Below are positions 56,043 to 64,000 of a DNA stretch of 64,000 nt, in pieces. The notes below the pieces were generated by a model that was not told the origin of the DNA, did no database searches, and saw only the letters and a list, made by a program, of their open reading frames with translations. The position numbers were made by a program, and so were the translations under genes. The DNA is taken from positions 1 through 64,000 of the forward strand of contig JANBPT010000100.1 of the NCBI GenBank assembly GCA_027575765.1. The letters run 5' to 3'. Each line of letters begins with the position of its first letter. Positions within the stretch are counted from its first letter, which is position 1. This DNA is from Tieghemiomyces parasiticus. Taxonomy: Eukaryota > Kickxellomycota > Dimargaritomycetes > Dimargaritales > Dimargaritaceae.

Positions 56043-57473
56043 ATGGACACCAGCACAGCACCACGCATCGACGCCCCGGGAGCTGCCGAGCTACAAGGTC
56101 AGGCCGCCGTCGTCCCTGCATCAACCCCGACCACTGCTGACACCGCTCTGAGTGACGGCATGCCGCCCGCCGTTGTGGAACTGACCCTCGCGGACCTCGT
56201 GGGTGAGGCCAGCGACGAAGACGATGACACAGAGATGAGCGATGGCCCCGAAGCCACAGCCGTTATACCGACTACGCCGACGCAGAAGTCCGCAGGGATT
56301 GTTGTGGAGGATGAAGATAGCCGAGCAGACGACGAAGGGGGCGATGATGATGACCAAGACGACGCCTCGTCTGAAGCCCCTACGGCCGTGGTCGATATGG
56401 ATGAGGACGCTGACGACGAGACGGGTCTGGATAAGGGATTCATGAAACCGGAAGACTGCCGCACACGCAACGAGCTTGCCACAGTTGAGCTCCCAGAGGT
56501 CAGCCTTACCGCTATCCCAGACAACACACCCATGACCCTCCTTGGTCACATCACCTCGATCGTTGGGACTGCCGTGGTCCTCAATTCGGACCCGGACGTC
56601 GCCACTACCTTCACCCGTGAGGGTCGCACCCTTGATATTGGTACCCCGCTCGCCCTCGAAAACCGCCGGGTCATCGGGGGCCTCTTCGAATCCCTCGGTA
56701 ACGTCCAACGCCCCCTTTTCGCTATCCGTTTCGCTCGTCCCGAAGATATTGCCGCCATACCGGAAATTATCTTGGGCGCCGCCGTATACTATGCTTCGGA
56801 CCAGGCCACCTGGACCACTTTCGAGCAGCTGCGGGCCATCAAAGGTTGCGACGCGAGTAATCTGTACGATGAGGAACTGGGCGGCGACTACCTCGAATTT
56901 TCTGATGACGAAGAGGAGATGAAGGTCAAGGCGTTGCGGAAACAGCAGGCCAAAGAGAAGCGTTTGCGAGAACAGGGCCTGCGGCCTCCCCCAACGAAGG
57001 TGGCGGCGACGCCTAGAGTGCCCCAAGTCCTAGACCCGGCCAACCCGTTTGGCGATGCCCATACACTGCAGAGTGCCGTCCGCTTGGCGCCCCGCGTGGT
57101 TAGCTATGACGATGTGTGTTTTTCAGATGGATCCTTTGGTCGACCGGCACCACCGCCCCAACATCCTTTCCTACCGGCCCCGATACACCAGGCGTATCCG
57201 CAACCACCGGCTCCGCAGCCGTACTGGCAACCCACCACCCATCAGCCTTTCTCGGCGCCACCAGCCGCCCCACAGCCCTTCGCGCCGCCACCGGCTCCCC
57301 AACACTACTGGCCTCCGCGGCCGAACACAGCAACGGCACCACCGGCCTACCCGCCACACCACGGGGCCCCCGAAGCTTCCCTCGCGCCATCGGCTGCTCC
57401 GGCGAATCCGTACTTGGCCTTCCTCAATGCGACAAAATCGGCCCCTAACCAACCACCTCGACCAGAGCAGTAG
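56043..57473 (+). CDS. NAF1: H/ACA RNP assembly factor NAF1
   Basis: The protein is 476 residues and intronless. An acidic N-terminus (DEDDDTEMSD and DDDDQDDASSE runs) is followed by the GAR1-like NAF1 domain at about 155-285: MTLLGHITSIVGTAVVLNSD, GGLFESLGNVQRPLFAIRFA, GAAVYYASDQATWTTFEQLR and AIKGCDASNLYDEE, ending in the conserved LEFSDDEEE. A basic coiled segment (KALRKQQAKEKRLREQ) and a Pro/Ala/His/Gln-rich tail finish the protein. NAF1 chaperones dyskerin/CBF5 during early H/ACA snoRNP assembly and is replaced by GAR1. The ATG has a CTACCATGG context. It converges with the GPI mannosyltransferase gene 248 nt away. Confidence 0.93.
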   Translation: MDTSTAPRIDAPGAAELQGQAAVVPASTPTTADTALSDGMPPAVVELTLADLVGEASDEDDDTEMSDGPEATAVIPTTPTQKSAGIVVEDEDSRADDEGGDDDDQDDASSEAPTAVVDMDEDADDETGLDKGFMKPEDCRTRNELATVELPEVSLTAIPDNTPMTLLGHITSIVGTAVVLNSDPDVATTFTREGRTLDIGTPLALENRRVIGGLFESLGNVQRPLFAIRFARPEDIAAIPEIILGAAVYYASDQATWTTFEQLRAIKGCDASNLYDEELGGDYLEFSDDEEEMKVKALRKQQAKEKRLREQGLRPPPTKVAATPRVPQVLDPANPFGDAHTLQSAVRLAPRVVSYDDVCFSDGSFGRPAPPPQHPFLPAPIHQAYPQPPAPQPYWQPTTHQPFSAPPAAPQPFAPPPAPQHYWPPRPNTATAPPAYPPHHGAPEASLAPSAAPANPYLAFLNATKSAPNQPPRPEQ

Positions 57474-57721
57474 GTCGAGGTATGGGCAGACATGGCACTC
57501 TAGGTATGCGAACGTGCCATACCATCACTCGTCAATGTTCTTTGTACCTTTACCCCCCCCCCTTATCCATTGTCCAGTGTCCCCTGATTTCCTGGTTAGT
57601 AGCTGTACAATGTGTCTAATGAAGCCCGCCTTGGGCATGATTTAATTAGGAGTAACATAGCCCCTTTTGACTCCAACGTTATAACAGTGTTGAATGACCA
57701 TAGATAGATACATAGGTTGCA

Positions 57722-59113
57722 TCAAGCCACTTTAACCCGACCGGTCGTAACGAATCGGTCAAGCGTGGGCACGGGCCGGTGGAACCGTACGAACTGTAGT
57801 AGGATCCAGTTGTTGGCAACAAAGAATAGGGCCCCGGCAACCCAGAGCTCCAAGAACGTGTTACGTGCACGGAACTCGAGTTGAAACGCAAACTGAAGCC
57901 ACAGGACTTGGCCGGCGACCCAGGCGCCCAGCATGGTGAGCCCGCGCCACTTGAGCGGGAGGTCAGTGAAGGGCAGCACGAGTGGGAGCAGGGCAAAGTA
58001 CCACATAAAATACTGCGAGGTAACCACCTTGTTGTAGGCCACGAAGGCGAAGGTCTGGACGAAGCAGCTAAAGAAAAGATCGTCGGCGAAGAGGGCACCC
58101 AGCACCACGCACAGGCCGATCTGGGGTATGAAGGCCAGTAGAGCGGCCAGAAGACCGGTGGGAGAGGCGTAAGTTAGATAGATGGGGTAAAACCACACCG
58201 AAAAGTTATGCCGATGGTCCTTGCGAATAAGGTGGTAGAGGTAGGTCTCGTGGACGAATTCGTGGCCGTAGGCGGCATACATGACACCGTTTAGGCCCAA
58301 AAATGTCCCAGCGCTAATCAGGGCGAATTCAACTTGGTAGCGGTTAATGTGCCACCAGGGACCCAACATTTCGTCGTCGCCGTGCCGGGAGGCACCGGGC
58401 GCGTTGGTGGGGGACCGCCGGACCGGGTACCGACGGAGGGCCAGTATGATCGGTAGGGCGTATAGGATCGGGTAGATTTTGAAGTGGACGGCCAGGCCGT
58501 AGACGATGGCAGCGGCGCGATGGTGGCCTAGGCCCAGGAGGTAGAGCGTGCCAAGGACCAGTAGCCCCATTAAAGACTCAGCATTTCCACGGGTGGAAAT
58601 ATTGGCCACCATGGGGTTCCACAGCCAGATGAGCAGTACTGGTAGGAGGTCACGCGGGAGTGGACCGAGCAGGATGGGCGGTGGTGCCAGGGCGGCGGTG
58701 GCAGTGGTTGGGGTGGCCGCGTCATCCGCGGAAGGCGGGGCCGCCTCGGCCATCTTGGTGAGCGACTTGTCTACCGTCGACGTCTCGTCCCCACCGTTGC
58801 CATTCAGCCGACGGATCGTCCGGACCATGAGGTAACCCACGGCTAGATCGGCGGCCACGAAGAGCAGTTTACCCCAAGCCGGGTGCAGCGTGACGTTAGG
58901 GACCAAGAGCCAGGCCAGTAGTGGGGTGTACCGGTAGGTGGACCTGTCGTAGGGACTCCGGCCCTCGTAGACAAACTGGGCGGCATCGGTAAACACTTTG
59001 TAGTCTACGTCGGTGTATTTAACGAGAAAGTGGCGGTCCTGCCAGAGTCCGTAGGCCAGTAGGGCCAGGCGCAAAGCAGCGGCGATGGCGAAGATGGACT
59101 TGAGCGAGAGCAT
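57722..59113 (-). CDS. GPI14: GPI mannosyltransferase 1 (PIG-M/GPI14)
   Basis: A 463-residue polytopic membrane protein that adds the first, alpha-1,4-linked mannose to the GPI precursor in the ER lumen, using dolichol-phosphate mannose. The luminal DxD motif lies in KYTDVDYKVFTDAAQFV. YEGRSPYDRSTYRYTPLLAWLL follows, then family blocks LIWLWNPMVANISTRGNAES, HFKIYPILYALP, YLTYASPTGLLA and the C-terminal TSQYFMWYFALLPLV. An extra cytoplasmic loop after the third helix (near residues 110-160) is Asp/Ala/Thr-rich. A further in-frame ATG at 59257 would add 48 residues including another hydrophobic segment; 59113 fits the usual PIG-M N-terminus better. The gene is intronless. Confidence 0.92.
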   Translation of the reverse strand: MLSLKSIFAIAAALRLALLAYGLWQDRHFLVKYTDVDYKVFTDAAQFVYEGRSPYDRSTYRYTPLLAWLLVPNVTLHPAWGKLLFVAADLAVGYLMVRTIRRLNGNGGDETSTVDKSLTKMAEAAPPSADDAATPTTATAALAPPPILLGPLPRDLLPVLLIWLWNPMVANISTRGNAESLMGLLVLGTLYLLGLGHHRAAAIVYGLAVHFKIYPILYALPIILALRRYPVRRSPTNAPGASRHGDDEMLGPWWHINRYQVEFALISAGTFLGLNGVMYAAYGHEFVHETYLYHLIRKDHRHNFSVWFYPIYLTYASPTGLLAALLAFIPQIGLCVVLGALFADDLFFSCFVQTFAFVAYNKVVTSQYFMWYFALLPLVLPFTDLPLKWRGLTMLGAWVAGQVLWLQFAFQLEFRARNTFLELWVAGALFFVANNWILLQFVRFHRPVPTLDRFVTTGRVKVA

Positions 59114-59720
59114 GGCGAGAAAAGGGTGGACGGACAGGCATGCGCCAAGGCCAACGGACAAAATGTTGGGCAGCCGTGGTAGGACAATAAGCAATAGGTA
59201 GGCAGTGAAGGATAGAGTAACGGCGGGGTAAAGAGGTAAGCTACCAGGTGCGGGCATGCAATGAGCACATGTGGTGTGGTGCCTTAAAGACCAAAGGGGC
59301 GGTGTGGTGGGCGGACCTTCACTTTCTGGGGGCTCAGATAGTCTCCCCGCGGTGAGTTCTGGCGTGTATTGGTACAATCAAAAGCGATGATCGTCTGGAA
59401 TAGAGGCCAAATAACCAGTACCACGAGACTGGCTATTATTGCCGTCCTTCCCAAGTGCTCCTCGGTACCACCGTTGCCTAATGTCACACTTTAGTGCTTC
59501 TAGCCCAGCCGAGTTGCCTTGGGCGGTTGGAGGGCTACTTTAGTCATATAAAACCGCTAGGGTAAGGGAAAACGGAGGCTGATGAAGTTTGCTTTCAACT
59601 AGTATTAAAAAGATAGGCCATCTAGCCGACGTGGAATACTCCATCATCACAACCTCGATTCACGCGTGACCCTTCGCCGTCACCTTAGCCCAAGGTGGAC
59701 GGTGGTGATGGCGGCAGCCA
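59114..59720. other. Intergenic between GPI14 and MIM1
   Basis: About 600 nt, GPI14 promoter and MIM1 3' end. A TATAAAA at 59547-59553 reads on the + strand, where no gene follows. No gene seen. Confidence 0.5.
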
Positions 59721-60260
59721 TTAGCGCGGCCGCAGGCTTGGGAAAGCCAAATGTACTTGCCGCCACCCCCAACGGAAAGCCAGCTCGTTGGCACAGATTT
59801 CACCCAGGCCCAACATGATCCCCTGGAAAAACGGAATAAGCATGTACCCGACAGTTAACCCGAACGCCTTGGCGAAGAATGGCGACCAAGCCTTCCACAG
59901 TCGGCCGGCGTTGCCTTGAGGGGTCACGGCTCGGGACGACAATGACGACAGGGCCGTCGGTACGACCCCGGGACCGACTAAGCCTCTGAGCGAGGCGGCG
60001 GCCCCGTCTGCCCCGTGTACTGCGTCACCAAGGATATCGCTCTCTTCATCGGAGTCGGAGCTGTGGTCAGGGAGGGCACTGATTGGGGTCTCGTCGGTCT
60101 CATGGGGATGGGCCGTTAGGTCGGCCGGTGGGGTACTGGGGCCTACTTCCGGTGCGTCGGCAACAGTGGCGTCCGTTTCAATACTCGCCACGCTCATGTC
60201 GGAGGGCATTGAGAAGGTCTCCCCTTCTGAACTGCCGAGGTCTTCGTAGGACGCGTCCAT
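59721..60260 (-). CDS. MIM1: Mitochondrial import protein MIM1 (TOM13)
   Basis: A 179-residue protein with an acidic, disordered N-terminal 110 residues and one C-terminal membrane helix. The diagnostic part is GYMLIPFFQGIMLGLGEICA (about 139-158) followed by NELAFRWGW. It matches the fungal MIM1 pattern of PF.NGMMLG.GE....E, including glycine-spaced positions that allow helix oligomerisation. MIM1 inserts alpha-helical proteins into the mitochondrial outer membrane and is specific to fungi. Yeast Mim1 is 113 residues; the longer acidic N-terminus here is the main difference. The ATG is in a CGTCCATGG context. The gene is divergent to a mitochondrial DEAD-box gene, with 488 nt between start codons. 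Confidence 0.82.
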   Translation of the reverse strand: MDASYEDLGSSEGETFSMPSDMSVASIETDATVADAPEVGPSTPPADLTAHPHETDETPISALPDHSSDSDEESDILGDAVHGADGAAASLRGLVGPGVVPTALSSLSSRAVTPQGNAGRLWKAWSPFFAKAFGLTVGYMLIPFFQGIMLGLGEICANELAFRWGWRQVHLAFPSLRPR

Positions 60261-60748
60261 GGGTAGGAGGGTGGTGTCGAATTGGGGTTGAGGGTAATGG
60301 TAGATGTACAGGTTGTGCGGGCGTGTATGCTGGTTAAGTAACCGAAATTGAGGGTGGGAATGCGGATGTATTAAAATCAGTTGTACAGGTCAGGAAGCCC
60401 AAGGGCAGAGGGGAAGGGGTTGAGACTAACAGTCTTCTTACTCCGGGCGTCCCCATTGGCGTGGTACATATGAGGTCAGCCGCCTTTCCCAGTGAAAGCC
60501 CTAGGCGTCGAGAGGCCCACACCCAGCAAGTCTTTTTTATGGTAGTCGGTGACATTCCAACCAGCCATCTCTGCCTCACGATCCCCCATGCACCGACAGC
60601 AGGCACTGCTCAGTGTTAACTGTAGAGAGGACATTTTAATGCCGGCGTATAACCTAGCGACCACGACTGCACGAGCTCTCTGCGATTGGTTTTCTATAGT
60701 GTGATTAGCCACCGCATCCGACTTTACCCACCCTTTACTTTGCCGCCC
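60261..60748. promoter_or_regulatory. Shared divergent promoter of MIM1 and the MRH4-like gene
   Basis: 488 nt between the two start codons; no TATA consensus or other gene seen. Both flanking products are mitochondrial, so joint regulation is plausible. Confidence 0.4.
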
Positions 60749-62827
60749 ATGTATGCCCTCCGCCGCGTGGCCCGGCCGGCAGCGCGCCTCGCCCGCCGAG
60801 ACTACGGCACACATTTCAACAAGGACTCGGAAGCCGAGGCTGTGGAAAATCTCTTCCGTGCCACGTCTGAGCGCACCTTTGACGAATTCGACACGCAGCC
60901 CTGGACGCAGCTAGGCCTCCCAGAGCCGCTCGCCCAGGCCATGCTTAAAGTCTCCCAAGGGGGTCCGCTCTCCCTCCAGCGACAGCTTATCCCGGACATC
61001 CTAGCAGGGCGTCGCCCCTTGGCCGTCACCGCCGAGGAGGGGTCGGGGAAGACGCTGACTTACGCCCTCCCGCTGCTCGCCCGCTTCCTCCAGGCCACCG
61101 CCTCGTCGACCCCTCCCCCGGGGGGTCAGGCCTACGCCCTGATCCTGGCTCCCACACCGGGCCTGGTACAACAGATCGCTCTCACGTTCCGCGAGCTTGT
61201 CCGGCTGGCTGACCTACACTTAGGGGTCCGTAACGGCGTGACAGGGCGGGTACTGACCGAAAAAATCGTTCCCGCCCAATCTAACCCGCCCTACTTTCTG
61301 GTGGCCACCGCATCGAGTCTGCTGCAACGTAACCCGGTTTCCCTGCGACATCTCGAAGAACGGTTGGCGGCCGTCCGAACCGTAGTGGTGGACGAGTTAC
61401 AGACCTGCCTATCGACCGTCGATCAACCCACGGTATACCGCCTCCTCCGAATGCTCACAACCGGGAAGGACACCGACGCCGTCCGTCGCGAAATGAAACC
61501 GGTTTCCGAGTTTGCCGTACCGGGCCACTGCGATCCGCAACACTATGCCGCAGAGCCGTTCACCTACTTCCGGCTCAGCCCACCGGGCCTTGCCTTTTCC
61601 CAGATACCCAAGAAATTTGTCTTTCTCAATTCGACCCCATTCGATTCGGCCCAGACAGAACGGGCCGTCCTTGAGGACATGCTAGGCCTTCGGGAGGTTA
61701 AGTACGTGCGGGTTCCGCCTAAAGGCTACTATCGGCCCGACGTTGCAGAGATCATGGTCAACACCCCCACCCCGGCCACACCGGAGGATCATGTCACCAT
61801 GGTCATGGAGACGCTGGACGTTGCCCTTGCCCGAATTCGGCAACTGAGCCGTCCTAATTTACATCGACTCGTCTTGGTGGTGGCCGACTCATTCACTCAA
61901 GCCAAGCTCCTCCACACTCAGTTTGCCGCCCGAACCAAGGCGTACCAAGCTGCCTTTGCCCAATTCCGCCGGTTCCTGAAGCCCACCTCGGAAGACGGGG
62001 ACCCGGAAGCGTCCGCCCAGCTGCGGCAGACCCAACTGTTCAACGTCGAGCCCCACCTGCTGGGCGCGGAGTGGGCTCGACATGAGGTCCAGGCAGTCAT
62101 GAACCAGCTGCGTGAACCTTGCCCCGAAGGCCGCCTGGACTACTATCCACCGGGAATCCCCACGGGTGCCGGACGCCTTTCTGTGGTCTTTTTGGGCGGA
62201 GATCGGTATGCCAATTTCTTATTCCCGAACGTCGCCAACGTCATCGTTACCGACTTCGGCCGGGATATTTATGAGTACCTGTATTGGGCCGGCAAGGCCG
62301 GCCTTTCCAAGCCCGAGGGCGAGAGTAAGTTCTTTTGGTATTATTACCTGGAAGCAACCAATGTGCGCTCGCGTGTTTTTTGTTGGCGGACGTTTTCATT
62401 ATGGTTTGTAGGGACGTCGCCCTGGATTATCTAACCCTTTATCGCTGTGTGATTTTATTGCCCAACGTCACATGCCCAAACTTAACCTCAAACAGTCATC
62501 AGTCTGGTACAGCCGATCGACCGAATCTTCAGCCGCATTGTGGAACGGTGCAACCACCCGCTGGTAGTCGATGCACCTGCGACCCTGACGAAATACCCAC
62601 GAGGTAAAATACCACACCACGAAAAGAAACTCCCACCGTTTGATGACACTAATTATACTGGAATCCGTAAAGCCGGCGAGCTCTTGGCTAACGTCGCCGG
62701 GTTATCCGGTGGGACTTCTTTGCCTGATGAGCTTGAAGCTGGTAGCGGACCTGTGGCGGCCAACCGGGCAGATCAGATGGATGATGATCTATTCTTTACC
62801 AACCCTTCTACTGGTAAGAGGATATAG
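60749..62827 (+). CDS. Degenerate mitochondrial DEAD-box protein, MRH4-like
   Basis: Two exons, 60749-62324 and 62496-62827, encode 635 residues; the joint codon is A|TC (Ile). The N-terminus MYALRRVARPAARLARRDYG is a mitochondrial presequence. The helicase core is readable but eroded. Motif Q-like LSLQRQLIPDILAGR is followed by Walker A AEEGSGKT (about 95-102; the usual AxTGSGKT has Glu for Thr). Motif Ia is APTPGLVQQI, the Walker B is VVDELQT instead of DEAD (about 215), motif III is NSTPF instead of SAT, and motif VI is YLYWAGKAGLS instead of HR.GR.GR. An extended insertion separates the lobes. Fungal MRH4, needed for mitoribosomal large-subunit assembly, is the closest family by domain and targeting. 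ATP hydrolysis is doubtful because the motif VI arginines are missing. Confidence 0.75.
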
Positions 62828-64000
62828 CACCGTGTGCACTCGGGGGGGGTTCATTTTCATTCCTCAATATGAATGAGGGTAGACTGATCACCATGACCTA
62901 CCTTCGTAAAGATCCCGCTAGCTTTAATGCTGAAAACCGATCTTTATTTGAAGGACTATCCCACACCACAGCGTGCAATACCTCTGTTGTATCCTACCAC
63001 ACAAATATCACATGCATCATAATTCCTGCAAACCGCCGCCAGGCTGTGGTGTGCATCTCATAGACACTCCATACCAATGAAGTAATATAGTGTTAATTCC
63101 ATTGCACCTGTACCCAAGAAATAAGGGCAATTACTGAGACGCCAGATTCATGTGGAAGAGAATATATATATTCTATGTAACCAGTCTCGGTTCTCATAGT
63201 TTAACCTATAAGTGGCAAGCATTGGGCACAGCATAATAAAATCAATGCTTCAATCTCACCCATTAGAGCGCTGCAATCGCTCTTGGAGTCGTCTAAACCA
63301 GCAAACAAGGGTTGCGCCATCAGACACACATACGACGTAATCTGAGGCATCCCATCGGAAAGCATCAAGCCATGGCGTTTAGTAACCGTCTCAGTCAGAA
63401 ACTGTTCAAGGAAGATTGTAATCCCTCGATGACCACTTATATTATACACTTGATTCAATTTCATCGCGAATTTGTATTTTTCTACCAAAGGGCTACATCT
63501 GACCAATGACAACCCATGTCTTAACCACGGTTATTGCCTTTTTCTACGCCCGTCTTTCTCGCCGATGCCGACAATACCTCAAGGTACTAGTTGATCCACT
63601 GGTGTTTATCTGCCACCTTCAGTGTCTCCCTTTTGTCACACTTACATAGGTGCCAGACCGACCAGGACTTCAGAAAATCACGAGTCCTTTCGCCTCATAT
63701 AGGTCGCTCCAATGTCTGTCTCAATCAAGTAGCATCATAACTACTAACACGCACACACTTCTATCCAATCTATCTCCGGCCTTCTCATCCATAACTATCT
63801 ACAGTGTGTTAAAGGAATGCTCGACCGGTGTGACCGTTGGGAGAGGAGCAGTAGATTTCAAAGTTGCATGTCAGTCATCCTAAATGAACTCCTATGGGCC
63901 ACCAAGCTTACTATCCAAAGTCATAAAGGGCCGTAACTACTAAGGGGTGAATCAGAGTGTACTGTTCCAATTTTGTGGGTAAAATGATAACAATTCCGGG
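62828..64000. other. AT-rich end of window without recognised gene
   Basis: Mostly short overlapping frames. One minus-strand frame (63201-63530) is listed separately. Confidence 0.5.
63201..63530 (-). CDS. Unassigned open frame, possible exon or element fragment
   Basis: About 110 codons without a stop and without an ATG near the 5' end. The peptide has balanced composition (includes NQVYNISGHRGITIFLEQFL) unlike the Arg/Pro-rich shadow frames elsewhere. I recognise no domain. It could be an exon of a gene continuing outside the called structure, or a transposon fragment, or chance in AT-rich DNA. Confidence 0.2.
   Translation of the reverse strand, partial: PWLRHGLSLVRCSPLVEKYKFAMKLNQVYNISGHRGITIFLEQFLTETVTKRHGLMLSDGMPQITSYVCLMAQPLFAGLDDSKSDCSALMGEIEALILLCCAQCLPLIG

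Noticed and set aside
56121..57026. 301-codon antisense frame opposite NAF1
   Set aside because: Sense strand encodes a convincing NAF1; the antisense peptide has no recognisable features.
1..64000. CRISPR arrays, operons, bacterial insertion sequences
   Set aside because: No regularly spaced repeats; spliceosomal introns and fungal families show this is nuclear eukaryotic DNA.

Overview
The window is nuclear DNA of a filamentous, early-diverging fungus. Genes carry short spliceosomal introns (about 105-480 nt) with strong GTAAGT/GTAGGT donors, coding regions are GC-rich with C/G-ending codons, and intergenic DNA is more AT-rich. The gene set is fungal: MIM1 for mitochondrial outer-membrane import, a PHO80-type cyclin, a phosphofructokinase with a yeast-like N-terminal glyoxalase-like domain, GPI mannosyltransferase, COP9 subunit 1 and a THO subunit. 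Retention of CSN1, a THOC5-like protein, a BipA/TypA GTPase and a Dictyostelium-cAMP-receptor-like 7TM protein points away from budding yeasts towards Zoopagomycota/Kickxellomycotina-type fungi. That placement is inference.

Layout. 0.2-1 kb: a decayed mariner-type transposase. 2-5 kb: a glyoxylate/hydroxypyruvate reductase facing an FSP1/AIFM2-type oxidoreductase. 6.9-11 kb: DNA polymerase epsilon subunit B and an Mpv17/PMP22 membrane protein. 11.2-13.4 kb: NIP7 and ribosomal protein uL15 in a divergent pair. 14.7-17.2 kb: a secreted orphan protein and a 7TM receptor. 17.2-22 kb: a gene-poor stretch of almost 5 kb. 22-32 kb: phosphofructokinase, TRM1 (seven exons) and a HARE-like plus SET protein. 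32.4-38 kb: ribosomal protein uL5, a gene-poor 3 kb and a PHO80-like cyclin. 38-43 kb: RNA polymerase III subunit RPC34 and CSN1, divergent. 44-46 kb: a second 7TM protein with a large ectodomain. 47.8-57.5 kb: NOM1/SGD1, a THOC5-like gene, a mitochondrial BipA and NAF1. 57.7-62.8 kb: GPI14/PIG-M, then MIM1 and a degenerate mitochondrial DEAD-box protein sharing a divergent promoter. The last 1.2 kb has no recognised gene.

Functional theme. Ribosome and tRNA production is strongly represented: uL15, uL5, NIP7, NOM1, NAF1, TRM1, RPC34. The two ribosomal protein genes and NOM1 each carry the 9-mer ATCACGTGA 266-305 nt upstream of their start codons, which suggests one E-box regulon. Both ribosomal protein genes are split directly after the ATG by unusually long introns holding complementary GGAT/CCAT tetranucleotide runs. 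Mitochondrial functions (MIM1, MRH4-like helicase, BipA, a TRM1 leader) form a second theme.

Exon boundaries were set by hand from splice signals, phase and remembered family alignments. No database search was run.
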